Position numbers and translations under genes: made by a program. The notes beneath the pieces are model-generated. The model was not told the origin of the DNA and ran no database searches. It worked only from the letters and a program-made list of their open reading frames with translations. A DNA stretch of 64,000 nt, taken from contig NZ_BMUE01000002.1 in NCBI RefSeq assembly GCF_014650035.1, positions 248,001 to 312,000 on the forward strand, written 5' to 3'. This DNA is from Streptomyces lucensis JCM 4490 (GTDB taxonomy: Bacteria; Actinomycetota; Actinomycetes; Streptomycetales; Streptomycetaceae). The first letter of the stretch is position 1. Each line of letters opens with the position of its first letter. Positions 36,512 to 45,547 of the stretch are shown piece by piece.

Positions 36512-37636
36512 CTACTCCCGGCCGCGTTCCCGCCACCGACGCAGCACCTCCTTGCCGTGCCGCCGGCCGGCCGCCTCGCACAGGGCGGCGGTCAGCAGCG
36601 GCGCGGTGCGCCGCCGGGCCAGCAGCAGCCGCTGATTGACCACCGGTTCGGGACGCCAGTGGTGCTTGTACGGCTCGTCGCCGCGCAGCAGGCTCAGCGT
36701 GCCGTGCCCGCCCGCCCCGGTGTGCTCCGCGCACGCGTCCAGCAGCATCACCGCCACGTCCGCCTTCCGCTCCCGCAGGCCCGGATGGGCGCCGTAGAGA
36801 TAGCCGCCGGCCAGGCCGCGCGAGAGCAGGGTCACGTCGACGGCCACCACCTCGCCGTCGATTTGGAACTCGGTGACCACCGCGGCCCCGGAGCGCACCA
36901 TCGGGCCGACCGCACGCACCAGGTGCGCGTGGAACCGGGGCTGCAGGTGCTCCGCCGTCATGTTCCGCCCCCGCCACTGCAGCCGGTGCAGTTGCAGCAG
37001 CCGGCTGAGCGCCGCCTCCACCTCCTCGGGCCCGACCGGCCGCCGCTGCACGCCGAGCGCGTTCAGCTTGCGGAGCTTGGCCCGCACCCGCTGGGCCTTG
37101 GCCGACGGCAACCGGGCCACCAGCCCGTCCATGGACAGGGCGGGCAGCTCCAGGCACAGGGAGTCGCACAGCCGGCGGCGCGGACCGAGCCAGCGGTCGT
37201 AGATCCGCTCCACCGCGCCGCCCGGCCGCACCTCGCGGAAGTCGATCAGCGCCGTACGGGCCGCGTCCGCCAGGGCCCCGGTGAGCGCCTGGGCCGCGCG
37301 CCCGTCGTCGCCGTCGTCCAGCAGCAGGTCCGCGTAGTCGGAGACCGCCCCGCCGAGCGGGACCAGTGCGGGCAGCGGCCGGTGGACCAGCATCAGCGGC
37401 GCGGCGGCCACCAGTTCGCCGCCCGACCGCACCAGCAGCAGCCTGAGCCGCCCGCGTCCGCCGTACGACAGCCACCACGAGTGCAGCCAGGCGTGGGTCT
37501 GGAACGGGGTGGCGGCGGCGCACCGCTCGTACAGCCGTTCCCAGGCCGGGGCCAGCCGGGCGAAGGCGGCCTCGTCGGTGACGCGTTCGACGGTGAGGGC
37601 GGGTGACGCGGCACGCGCCGTGTGCGTCGCCGTCAC
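36512..37636 (-). CDS. GNAT/FemAB-like acyltransferase of the exopolysaccharide operon
   Basis: A 374-residue protein of the BioF2-like/FemAB acetyltransferase type: TPFQTHAWLHSWWLSYGGRG near the start, LRLLLVRSGGELVAAAPL, then the second GNAT fold (RSGAAVVTEFQIDGEVVAVD, LLRGDEPYKHHW). Relatives sit in polysaccharide clusters (often annotated cellulose-type or CelD-like) and probably acylate sugar residues. The GTG at 37636 overlaps the stop of the Wzz-like gene (GTGA). It is the last gene of the operon. Confidence 0.8.
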   Translation of the reverse strand: MTATHTARAASPALTVERVTDEAAFARLAPAWERLYERCAAATPFQTHAWLHSWWLSYGGRGRLRLLLVRSGGELVAAAPLMLVHRPLPALVPLGGAVSDYADLLLDDGDDGRAAQALTGALADAARTALIDFREVRPGGAVERIYDRWLGPRRRLCDSLCLELPALSMDGLVARLPSAKAQRVRAKLRKLNALGVQRRPVGPEEVEAALSRLLQLHRLQWRGRNMTAEHLQPRFHAHLVRAVGPMVRSGAAVVTEFQIDGEVVAVDVTLLSRGLAGGYLYGAHPGLRERKADVAVMLLDACAEHTGAGGHGTLSLLRGDEPYKHHWRPEPVVNQRLLLARRRTAPLLTAALCEAAGRRHGKEVLRRWRERGRE

Positions 37637-38286
37637 AGCCGGCCGTGCGTGTCGGCGGCGGCGGCCGGCCCGGGCACCGTGGCCGGGCGGGCGGCCTCCT
37701 CGGGCCGGCGCCTCGGGCGCACCAGCAGCGCGAGAGCGCCGAGCAGTCCGCCCGCGCTCGCGCCGACCAGACCCGTCACCTCGGCCGGGGCCGAGGCCGG
37801 CTCGGTGGGCTTGAGCGCCCGGGAGAACTGCACCAGCTCGACGTGGGTCTCGGCCTTGGTGTCGTTCGCGTGCTGGGTGAGCGCGCGGGCGACCGCGTTG
37901 GCCATGTCGGCGGCCCGGGACGGACGGGTGGAGGTGGCCGAGACGGCGACCATCGGGGCGTCCGGCGAGGTCGAGGTGCGGACACTGTCGCGCAGGGTGT
38001 CCACCGGTACCCCGGCCCACACCTGCGCGTCGCCGAGCACCGCGAGCTGGGTGGCGACCCGGCCGTAGGCCTGCGCGAAGCCGAGCGCCGTGGCGGTGTC
38101 GGCCCGCTCGGTGGGAACGGCGATGACATAGCTGGTCGCCGTGTACGCCGGCGGCTTCAGCACCCCGTAGCCGCCGCCGAGCGCTCCGCCCGCGATAACG
38201 CCGGCCGCCACCAGCGACCACGGCGGCAGCGTGCGCCATCGGGAGCGGGGCGCGGTGGGCTGGTGCTGGCTCTGGTTCTCCGTCAT
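37633..38286 (-). CDS. Wzz-like polysaccharide co-polymerase
   Basis: A 217-residue membrane protein with the polysaccharide co-polymerase topology: TM1 (WSLVAAGVIAGGALGGGYGV), an extracellular domain beginning KPPAYTATSYVIAVPTE, and TM2 near residue 180 (VTGLVGASAGGLLGALALLV). Such proteins set chain length in Wzy-dependent synthesis. The tyrosine kinase part found in many Gram-positive versions is absent. The ATG at 38286 has GGAGGAAG upstream and overlaps the previous stop (ATGA). Confidence 0.82.
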   Translation of the reverse strand: MTENQSQHQPTAPRSRWRTLPPWSLVAAGVIAGGALGGGYGVLKPPAYTATSYVIAVPTERADTATALGFAQAYGRVATQLAVLGDAQVWAGVPVDTLRDSVRTSTSPDAPMVAVSATSTRPSRAADMANAVARALTQHANDTKAETHVELVQFSRALKPTEPASAPAEVTGLVGASAGGLLGALALLVRPRRRPEEAARPATVPGPAAAADTHGRL

Positions 38287-39440
38287 GACGGACTTCCTCC
38301 CTGCGGGTCCGGGACTTGGGGGGTGGTCGGGGTGAGCGCCGCCGTGTAGACGTCCATGAGCCGGGCGGCGCTGCGGGTGATGCAGTAGTGGCGGGCCGCC
38401 TCGGGGGCGGTGCGCGGGCCGGGGCCGGCGGCCCGGACCCCGGCGAGCGCGCGGGCGTAGGCGCCGGCGTCGCACGGGACGCGGGCCGCGTCCGGCGCGG
38501 TGCCGGGCGGCAGGTTCTCCAGGGCCGGGCAGGAGGTGTAGCGCACGGGCAGTCCGGCCGCGAGCGCCTCCACGACGGCGAGGCCGAACGCCTCCTCGGG
38601 GGACGGCGAGGCGAGCACGTCCATCGCCGACGCCAACGCCGGCAGGTCCGGGCCGGGGGAGCCGTCGGGGACGTAGGGCCGCTCGCCGGTGAACAGCACC
38701 CGGTCGGCGATCCCCGCCTCGCGTGCGGCCCGCCGCAGGGCGCCCTCCTCGGGGCCGCCGCCCACCAGCAGCAGCCGGCAGTCGTCCGGCAGCCGGGCGA
38801 AGGCGCGGATCAGGACGTCGAAGCGCTTGCCCGGGACGAGCCGGCCGACGCCGCCGACGACGAACGCGCCGGCGGGCAGCCCGAGCCGGTCGCGGGTGCG
38901 CAGCCGGGCCGCCGGGTCGAAGGCGAACCGCGCCAGGTCGATGCCGTTGGGCACCACGGCGATGCGCGGCGCGGGGACACCCCAGCGGGCGAGCCGTCCG
39001 GCGACCGCCGGGGAGACCGCGACGGTGGCCCGGCCCAGCCGCTCGCCCAGCAGGTACAGGCCGCGCACGCCCGGTGTGAGCGGCCGGCCCTCCATCTGCG
39101 TCTCGCCCAGGGAGTGTTCGCTGGCGACGACCGCGCGCACCCCGGCCAGCCGGGCGGCGATCCGGCCGTACAGGCAGGCCCGGTACAGATGGGTGTGCAC
39201 GAGGTCGTAGCGACCGCGCCGGACCAGCCGGGCCAGCCTGGGCAGCGCGGCCAGGTCCCGGTTGCCGCGCATGCCGAGGTGCGCCACCCGCACCCCGTCC
39301 GCCACCAGGCCGTCGGCCACCGGCCCTGGGTCGGTCAGCGTCACCACGTCGCACCGCACCGGCAAGTGTCTGAGCAGCAGGCGCAGTTGCTGCTCGGCAC
39401 CGCCGACACGGAGCCCGGTGATGACGTGCAGGGCCTTCAC
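38283..39440 (-). CDS. Glycosyltransferase family 4
   Basis: A 385-residue GT-B enzyme that adds a sugar to the lipid-linked repeat unit. N-terminal motif HVITGLRVGGAEQQLRLLL, then DLVHTHLYRACLYGR, the donor-binding region VVGGVGRLVPGKRFDVLI and the EX7E-type motif ASPSPEEAFGLAVVEALA near residue 300. The GTG at 39440 overlaps the deacetylase stop (GTGA). Confidence 0.9.
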   Translation of the reverse strand: MKALHVITGLRVGGAEQQLRLLLRHLPVRCDVVTLTDPGPVADGLVADGVRVAHLGMRGNRDLAALPRLARLVRRGRYDLVHTHLYRACLYGRIAARLAGVRAVVASEHSLGETQMEGRPLTPGVRGLYLLGERLGRATVAVSPAVAGRLARWGVPAPRIAVVPNGIDLARFAFDPAARLRTRDRLGLPAGAFVVGGVGRLVPGKRFDVLIRAFARLPDDCRLLLVGGGPEEGALRRAAREAGIADRVLFTGERPYVPDGSPGPDLPALASAMDVLASPSPEEAFGLAVVEALAAGLPVRYTSCPALENLPPGTAPDAARVPCDAGAYARALAGVRAAGPGPRTAPEAARHYCITRSAARLMDVYTAALTPTTPQVPDPQGGSPS

Positions 39441-40195
39441 CGCAGTCCCGCCACGGGCCGCCGCCGCAGCCGGTGCAGCCGGTACTTCAGCAACAGGCGT
39501 ACGGCGCCGTCGTGCTGCCCGACGTGCAGGCGCGGCAGCACGTGCGGGCCGCTCAGCTCGCCGGGGTCGATGGCGCAGGCGTAGGAGTAACCGGCGTCCC
39601 GTACGGCGTCCATGACGCGCCGGTCGACCGTGCCGTACGGGTAGCAGAAACCGGCCGCCGGGACGCCGGTCAGCTCCTCCAGCAGCGCCCGGCTCTCCAC
39701 GGTCTCGGCCTTGAGGAGGGTGTCGTCGGCCCGCGTGAGGTCGACGTGGGTGAGGCCGTGCGAGCCGATCTCCATGCCCGCGCCGGCGGCGCGCCGGACG
39801 CCGTCGGCGGTGAGCAGCGGCTTGCGCGGGCCCAGCGGGTCCCAGGCGTTGTCGCCGCCGAGCCGGCCGGGCAGCACGAAGAGGGTGGCCGTGCACTTCC
39901 ACCGGGTGAGGACCGGCAGGGCGTTGTCGAGGAAGTCGGTGTATCCGTCGTCGAAGGTGAGGCCGACCAGTCCCCGGCCCTCCCCCCGCGCCCGGGCGGC
40001 GAGCAGCTCGGCCACCGACACCCCGCGCAGCCCCCGCCGGCGCAACCAGCGCAGCTGCCGGTCCAGCCGCTCGGGGGTGACGGTGACGCGGTACGGGTCG
40101 TCGGAGCAGTCGCCCACCGAGTGGTACATGGCGATCCACGGGACCGGACCCGTTCTGGCCCGCCGCGGCGGCGGGGCGGTGTCAGCGCAGGGCAT
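39437..40195 (-). CDS. Polysaccharide deacetylase (CE4)
   Basis: A 252-residue NodB-domain protein that removes N- or O-acetyl groups from sugars. The motifs are complete: MT1 TFDDGY, MT2 SHGLTHVDLT (metal His residues), MT3 GFCYPYGTVD. There is no signal peptide, so it probably acts on the lipid-linked precursor in the cytoplasm or is unconventionally placed. The ATG at 40195 overlaps the 3' end of the flippase gene by 14 bp. Confidence 0.88.
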   Translation of the reverse strand: MPCADTAPPPRRARTGPVPWIAMYHSVGDCSDDPYRVTVTPERLDRQLRWLRRRGLRGVSVAELLAARARGEGRGLVGLTFDDGYTDFLDNALPVLTRWKCTATLFVLPGRLGGDNAWDPLGPRKPLLTADGVRRAAGAGMEIGSHGLTHVDLTRADDTLLKAETVESRALLEELTGVPAAGFCYPYGTVDRRVMDAVRDAGYSYACAIDPGELSGPHVLPRLHVGQHDGAVRLLLKYRLHRLRRRPVAGLR

Positions 40196-42767
40196 GAGTG
40201 AGCCTTCGGGTGCGGGTGCGTAGGAAACGGAATGCGTGGGCGAGGCCCTGGACGCCCAGGGCCCAGCCGAGCAGGACGAACACGAGGGTCACGGTGAGGC
40301 CCCCGGCGGCGAGCCCGGCGAGCGGCCCCGACGGCAGGCTCGCGGCGAACCCGCCGGCCACGGCGGCGACCGTCGCCGCCCGCAGCGGCCTGGTCAGCTC
40401 GTGCAGCACGCGCCGGGCCCGCACGGGCACGCCGCGGCGGCCCATCCCCGCGAGCAGCAGGACGGCGGTGACGGTGATGCCGGCGGCGTTGGCGGCGGCG
40501 ATCCCCAGGACGCCCCAGGAGCCGACGCTCCAGACGGCGGTCCAGGTCGTCGCGACGATGCCCGCGGCCATCGCGGCGACCGGGTACCAGGTGGCACGGC
40601 CTGCCGAGAAGTAGGAGCGGACCAGGACGCCCGTCAGGGTCTGGGCGAGCAGCCCGAGCGCGTAGACGCGCATCACGCCGGCGGTCGCCGCGGTGTCCGC
40701 GGCCGTGAACGCGCCACGCTGGAACAGCAGGCCGATCAGCTGCGGGGCGCAGGCCACGACCGCCGCCGCGCCGAGCAGCACCAGCGTGGCGGCCACCGCC
40801 AGGTCCCGCTCCACCCGTTCCCGGGCCCGCTCGGTGTCGCCCTCGGCCAGGGCCCGCGCCACCACCGGGAAGGTGACCGTGCACAGCATCGTCGACAGCG
40901 TCATCGGGATCTGGGCGACCTTCTGCGCGTAGTTCAGGTGCGAGATGGCCCCGGCGGGCAGGCCGGCGGCGACGAACCGCTCGATGAGCACCTGTGACTG
41001 CCGGCACAGCGCGAACAGCAGCACGGTGGCCAGCAGCGGCACGTCCATCGGCTGCGCCGCCTTCGGGCCCCCCTCGCCGGCACGGCGGTGCCGCACCTCC
41101 CTGAGCAGCGAGGGCAGCTGGACCAGCACCATCAGGAAGCCGCCCGCCGCGACACCGAACGCGGCCGAGCGCACGCCCCAGCGGTCGCCGAGGGCGTACA
41201 TCGCCGTGATGATGCCGGCGTTGTAGGCGAGGTAGATGGCGGCCGGCGCCCAGAACCGCCGGTGCGCCCTGAGGGCGGCGCTGCAGTACCCGGCGAGGCC
41301 GAAGCTCAGGACACATGTCGCCGTGAGCCGGGTGCAGTCGGCCGCGAGGCCACGGTCGGGCAGGCCCGGCGCGAGCACCCCGACGAACTGCGGCGCGGCC
41401 AGTGCGAGCAGCGCGCCCACCGCCGCGAACGCCAGCGCCAGCCGGGGCAGGGTGCCGGCGACCAGCGAGCGGACGGGGTCCCCGGGAGCGCCCTGGGCGC
41501 GGCGGGCCAGCGCCATGCTGAACGCCGGGACCAGCGCGAACGCCAGCCCGTCCTCGATGAGGAGCGTCGCCGCGAACTCCGGCACGGTCCAGGCGACCAG
41601 GAAGGCGTCGGTGTCGGTCCCGGCCCCGAACAACCGGGCCAGCGACTGGTCCCGGACGAGCCCCAGCAGCGCCGCCGCGACCGTGAGCCCGGCGGTGACG
41701 AACGCGGCCTTGGCAAGGAACCGGCCGGTGGGCGGGGTGCGGTCGGGATCGGTGGGGGCGGGGCGGGGGCTGCCGTCGGGTACGGCGGTCAGAAGCCGGG
41801 GGCCGCGCCCGGTTCCGGCGGCGGGCTGGTCCCCGGACCCGTTCCCGGCGACGGCGGCCTGGGACCCGTGCTCGCGCTCGGTGACGGCGCCCAGAGCCTC
41901 GGACTCGAAGTCGGACTCGGACTCGAAGTCGGCAGGAGACGCGGCGGCCGGGGCCACCGGCACGCCGGCCCGACCGCCGCCGGAAGCCGCCGTTTCCGGC
42001 GGCGTTCCCGGCATTGCGTCCGGTGTCGATTCCGGTGTGGGTTGCGGCGTCGGGACAGCGTCCGCCGGCGCGTGAGGCCGACCGGTCTCCGGCAGCGGTC
42101 CCGGCATCGCGTGCGCCGGATCGGCGTCCGGCACCGGTTTCGGCATCGCGTCCGTCGGCGGGTGCGGCGGGTCGGCGTCCACCTCCGGCGTGGCGTCCCC
42201 CGTCGGGGCGTGCGCCGGCTCGGGCCGGGGCCCTGGCACCCCGTTCGCCGGTGTGTGCGCGGGACGGGCTTCCGGCTCCGCCGCCGTCCCCGGCGCCGCG
42301 CCCGTCGGCGTAGGTGCCGACACGGTGTCCGGCGCCGGTTCCGGCTCCCGTACCGCGTCAGCCGGCGTGTGCCCCGGCACGGTGCCCGGGTCCGGCGCCG
42401 AGTCCGTGTGCGCGTCGTCGTGCGCTTCCGCGTCGTGCGCTTCCGCGTCGTGCGCGCCCGTGTCCGCGTCCGCGGACGGAGGGCAGGCGCCTGGGCTCGC
42501 CGCGGTGTCCGGCGCCGGTCCCCGCGGTGTGTGTGCCGGCGCCGGTTCCGGCTCCCGCAACGCGTTCGCCGGTGTGTGTGCCGGGCCGGTGTGCGGGTCC
42601 GGCATCGCGTTCCGCCGGGTCGCCGCCGGACCGGCGTCCGGGTCCGGTGGCGCGTCCGCCGGTCTGGCTCTCGGGGCCGGCAGGGCCTCCGTCGCCGGCC
42701 CGGGGGCCGTACCTGACGCCGGACGCGGGGTTCCGCCCGCCTCCGGTGTGGGGCCGTCGGGCCTCAT
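40182..42767 (-). CDS. MurJ/MviN-like flippase with a long disordered head
   Basis: An 861-residue protein. Residues 1 to about 348 are a Pro/Ala/Glu/Asp-rich low-complexity region with degenerate repeats (PAHTPANALREPEPAP, HTPADAVREPEPAP, AHDAEAHDAEAHDDAH). The rest is a MOP-superfamily flippase with about 14 helices (AKAAFVTAGLTVAAALLGLV, TDTDAFLVAWTVPEF, HLNYAQKVAQIPMTL). In an operon with a polymerase and co-polymerase it probably plays the Wzx role of flipping the lipid-linked repeat unit. The ATG at 42767 overlaps the ligase stop (ATGA). The open frame continues upstream antisense to nothing real. Confidence 0.85.
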   Translation of the reverse strand: MRPDGPTPEAGGTPRPASGTAPGPATEALPAPRARPADAPPDPDAGPAATRRNAMPDPHTGPAHTPANALREPEPAPAHTPRGPAPDTAASPGACPPSADADTGAHDAEAHDAEAHDDAHTDSAPDPGTVPGHTPADAVREPEPAPDTVSAPTPTGAAPGTAAEPEARPAHTPANGVPGPRPEPAHAPTGDATPEVDADPPHPPTDAMPKPVPDADPAHAMPGPLPETGRPHAPADAVPTPQPTPESTPDAMPGTPPETAASGGGRAGVPVAPAAASPADFESESDFESEALGAVTEREHGSQAAVAGNGSGDQPAAGTGRGPRLLTAVPDGSPRPAPTDPDRTPPTGRFLAKAAFVTAGLTVAAALLGLVRDQSLARLFGAGTDTDAFLVAWTVPEFAATLLIEDGLAFALVPAFSMALARRAQGAPGDPVRSLVAGTLPRLALAFAAVGALLALAAPQFVGVLAPGLPDRGLAADCTRLTATCVLSFGLAGYCSAALRAHRRFWAPAAIYLAYNAGIITAMYALGDRWGVRSAAFGVAAGGFLMVLVQLPSLLREVRHRRAGEGGPKAAQPMDVPLLATVLLFALCRQSQVLIERFVAAGLPAGAISHLNYAQKVAQIPMTLSTMLCTVTFPVVARALAEGDTERARERVERDLAVAATLVLLGAAAVVACAPQLIGLLFQRGAFTAADTAATAGVMRVYALGLLAQTLTGVLVRSYFSAGRATWYPVAAMAAGIVATTWTAVWSVGSWGVLGIAAANAAGITVTAVLLLAGMGRRGVPVRARRVLHELTRPLRAATVAAVAGGFAASLPSGPLAGLAAGGLTVTLVFVLLGWALGVQGLAHAFRFLRTRTRRLTHALR

Positions 42768-44125
42768 CGCAGGGCCGCCTTCCCGGTCGGCGTGTCCAGG
42801 TCGCTCGGTTCGGCGGCGGCCTCGCCCGCAGTGGCCCGATCGGCGCCGAGCAGGGCCCACCAGGCGGTCAGGCCGAAGCACACCGCGGTCAGCACGGTCG
42901 AGGGGCCGCCGATGTCGGCGTACACGAAGTCCACGAGCTGCCAGACCAGCAGGCCGCAGGCGACCAGCGCGCACTCCAGGCCGTGGCCGCCGGCCGCACG
43001 GGTCCGCCGCAGTCCGCGCAGGGCGCACACCAGCAGGGCCAGCCAGCCGCCCGCGAGGCACAGCAGGCCGATCAGGCCCTGTTCGCCGAGGACCAGCAGG
43101 TACATGTTGTGCGGGGAGAGCAGCGGCTGTTTGCGGTAGGCGGTTCCGGCGCCCTCGGTGTCGCTGCCGGAGGACAGCGCGAGCGAGGCGTGCCCGTCGC
43201 GGTACTCGGGGAATCCCTTGAGCCCCACGCCGGTCAGCGGGTGCCCCCGCCACATGTCGGTGGCCGCCGCCCACATCGTGTACCGGTCGGTGACCGACTG
43301 GTCGGGTGCGTCGGTGACCTGGGTGATGCTGTCGATCCGCTCCTGCAGCATCGCCGTACCCACCCCGAGGCCGCCCAGGAGGACCACGCACGAGGCCGCC
43401 ACGACCGCGCCCACCCGCAGCGCCCGGCGCACGCCGGTCAGCACCAGCTGGACGGCGAGCGTGACGGCGGTGGCGATCCAGGCGCCGCGGCTGAAGGAGA
43501 GGGCGAGTGGGAGGACCAGCGCGACGGCACAGGCGGCGGCGACCGCGCGGTCCCGTACCGCCGAGCGTCCCAGCGCCAGACCCACCGCGCACACCAGGCC
43601 GAAGGACACCACCGTCGCCATGCCCATCACGTCCGTCGCCCCGAAGGTGCCGACCGCACGGACCTGCTCGCCCCGGTAGGAGGCGCCGGTCCCGGTCAGG
43701 TACTGGTGCACGCCGATCCCGCCCTGCCACAGCGCGAGGCCCACCAGCGACCAGGCCAGCAGCCGGAAGTCGCCCCGCCCGCGGACGAGGAGCACGACGG
43801 CCGCGGGGACGAGGACGAACACCTGGAGGTAGCGGCCGAGACCGGTGACGCCGGCGCCGGGTGAGAGCGCGTTCATCGCGGCAACCGAGACGCCGAGCAC
43901 CGGCAGACCGAGGACCAGCGCCGCGGTCGGAGTCAGCGGCCGCCGCCGCTCGCGCAGCAGCCGTACGGCGCAGTAGCCGACGACCAGCGCGGAGAGCGCG
44001 TCCGCCGGGCCCGCGCCGCCCTCGCCCTCGGGCGCGATCGGGAGCGCGAGCAGGGCGACCACGGCCACCACGGACAGCACCGGGGAGGGGCGCGGCGGCC
44101 GGCGCCGCGGCAGGACCTGGGCCAT
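42764..44125 (-). CDS. O-antigen ligase/Wzy-like polymerase
   Basis: A 453-residue polytopic membrane protein with about 11 helices and the large external loop of the Wzy/WaaL fold between helices near residues 250-330 (DRYTMWAAATDMWRGHPLTG, then LSPHNMYLLVLGEQGLIGL with the conserved His-Asn). It is the likely polymerase that joins repeat units. The ATG at 44125 lies 3 bp after the transferase stop. Confidence 0.85.
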   Translation of the reverse strand: MAQVLPRRRPPRPSPVLSVVAVVALLALPIAPEGEGGAGPADALSALVVGYCAVRLLRERRRPLTPTAALVLGLPVLGVSVAAMNALSPGAGVTGLGRYLQVFVLVPAAVVLLVRGRGDFRLLAWSLVGLALWQGGIGVHQYLTGTGASYRGEQVRAVGTFGATDVMGMATVVSFGLVCAVGLALGRSAVRDRAVAAACAVALVLPLALSFSRGAWIATAVTLAVQLVLTGVRRALRVGAVVAASCVVLLGGLGVGTAMLQERIDSITQVTDAPDQSVTDRYTMWAAATDMWRGHPLTGVGLKGFPEYRDGHASLALSSGSDTEGAGTAYRKQPLLSPHNMYLLVLGEQGLIGLLCLAGGWLALLVCALRGLRRTRAAGGHGLECALVACGLLVWQLVDFVYADIGGPSTVLTAVCFGLTAWWALLGADRATAGEAAAEPSDLDTPTGKAALR

Positions 44126-44128
44126 CGG

Positions 44129-45547
44129 TCAGCTTCCCGTCGAGCGCACGAGCGCGGCCGCGGTGCGCAGCAGGATGCAGACGTCCTGCCACAGCGACCA
44201 GTTGTCGATGTAGGCGTTGTCGAACCGGGCCCGGTCCTCGATGGAGGTGTCCCCGCGCAGCCCGTTGATCTGGGCGAGCCCGGTGATGCCGGTCTGCATG
44301 CGGTGACGGGCCGCGTAGCCCGGGTAGGTCTGGCTGAACTGGGTCACGAAGTAGGGCCGTTCGGGGCGCGGGCCCACCAGGCTCATGTCACCCCGGAAGA
44401 CGTTCCACAGCTGGAGCAGCTCGTCGAGCGAGCTCTGTCTCAGGAAGCGGCAGAAAGGGCTCATCCGCCGCTCGCCGGCCACGCTCCAGCGGGTGGCCGA
44501 CTCGTGCTCGTCGACCGGGCGGTGGGTGCGGAACTTCAGCAGGGTGAACGGGCGGCCGTCCTTGCCGATGCGCTTCTGCCGGAAGACCACGCCGGGGCCC
44601 TCGGTGAGCCGCAGTACGACCGCGCACACCAGCAGCAGCGGGCTGACCAGTACCAGCAGCGTCCCGGACACCACGCCGTCCAGCAGCCGCTTGCCGACGT
44701 CCGTGCGCCGGTGCGAGCCCAGGTGCAGCCGGCGCACGGCGAACCCGGCGAGCCGGTCGCGCACCGTGTACGCCGGGCAGTCCGTGTCCACCTCCCACAC
44801 CGTGCAGCCCGACTCGGCGAGCGCCCGCAGCAGCGGGCCCTGCTCGGTGGGCACGGCCGGGTGCACGGTGAGCACCACGCGCACGCCGTTCTGGATCAGC
44901 GCCCGCTCCACCTCCTCGCCGGTGGTGAGCACCGGCAACCGGTCGCTGCCGTCCGGGTGCTCCGCGACGACGCCGACGGGCCGAACCCCGCAGCACGGGT
45001 GCCGCAGCAGGGCGGCGGCCACCCGCTGCGCGGTCGCGGCCGGCCCGACCACCAGGGCGGTGCGCGGGCGGCGCAGCAACGCGACCCTGCGGCGCCAGTG
45101 CACCAGGCTCCGGCCCGCGCAGGCCGCCATCACGTGCAGCGTCCAGCCGAGCAGCAGGGTCCGTGCGGACAGGGCGCGCCCGGGGGCGTGCGCGGCGAGC
45201 AGCGCGGCGAGAGCCAGCCAGACCACCGCGATCCGCCCGCTCACCGCGGGGAGTTCGTCGAGCACGCCGGACACCGGCCGGGCGGAACGCGGGCGCAGCA
45301 GCAGCGCGCCGCACATCAGGAAGGCCACCGGCAGCGGGCGGGCGAGCCCGCCCAGCGCGGCCCCGCCCGTGGGCGCGGCGAGCAGGTCGGCGGCGAGCAG
45401 CGGCAGTGACGAGGCGGCCCGCTCGGGCCGGCGCCGCAGCGGTAACCCGGAGCCGCTGCCGGCGCGGGGCGGCAGGACCGAGACGGACGAGAGCCCGTGG
45501 TCCCACGGTTGCCTGCCGGGGGAGGGGACGGTACTTTCCGCGGTCAC
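44129..45547 (-). CDS. Polyprenyl-phosphate glycosyl-1-phosphate transferase (WbaP/CpsE type)
   Basis: A 472-residue enzyme that starts repeat-unit assembly by moving a sugar phosphate onto undecaprenyl phosphate. It has several N-terminal helices, a CoA-binding-like domain (RTALVVGPAATAQRVAAALL), one TM (GVVSGTLLVLVSPLLLVCAV) and the catalytic bacterial sugar transferase domain: VFRQKRIGKDGRPFTLLKFR, SLDELLQLWNVFRGDMSLVG, PRPERP, and GITGLAQINGLRGDT. The GTG at 45547 overlaps the upstream glycosyltransferase stop. Confidence 0.92.
   Translation of the reverse strand: MTAESTVPSPGRQPWDHGLSSVSVLPPRAGSGSGLPLRRRPERAASSLPLLAADLLAAPTGGAALGGLARPLPVAFLMCGALLLRPRSARPVSGVLDELPAVSGRIAVVWLALAALLAAHAPGRALSARTLLLGWTLHVMAACAGRSLVHWRRRVALLRRPRTALVVGPAATAQRVAAALLRHPCCGVRPVGVVAEHPDGSDRLPVLTTGEEVERALIQNGVRVVLTVHPAVPTEQGPLLRALAESGCTVWEVDTDCPAYTVRDRLAGFAVRRLHLGSHRRTDVGKRLLDGVVSGTLLVLVSPLLLVCAVVLRLTEGPGVVFRQKRIGKDGRPFTLLKFRTHRPVDEHESATRWSVAGERRMSPFCRFLRQSSLDELLQLWNVFRGDMSLVGPRPERPYFVTQFSQTYPGYAARHRMQTGITGLAQINGLRGDTSIEDRARFDNAYIDNWSLWQDVCILLRTAAALVRSTGS

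Noticed and set aside
37633..39354. Long open frames extending upstream of the exopolysaccharide genes in the same frame
   Set aside because: The upstream parts are shadows of the preceding overlapping gene; GTGA and ATGA overlaps mark the true starts.
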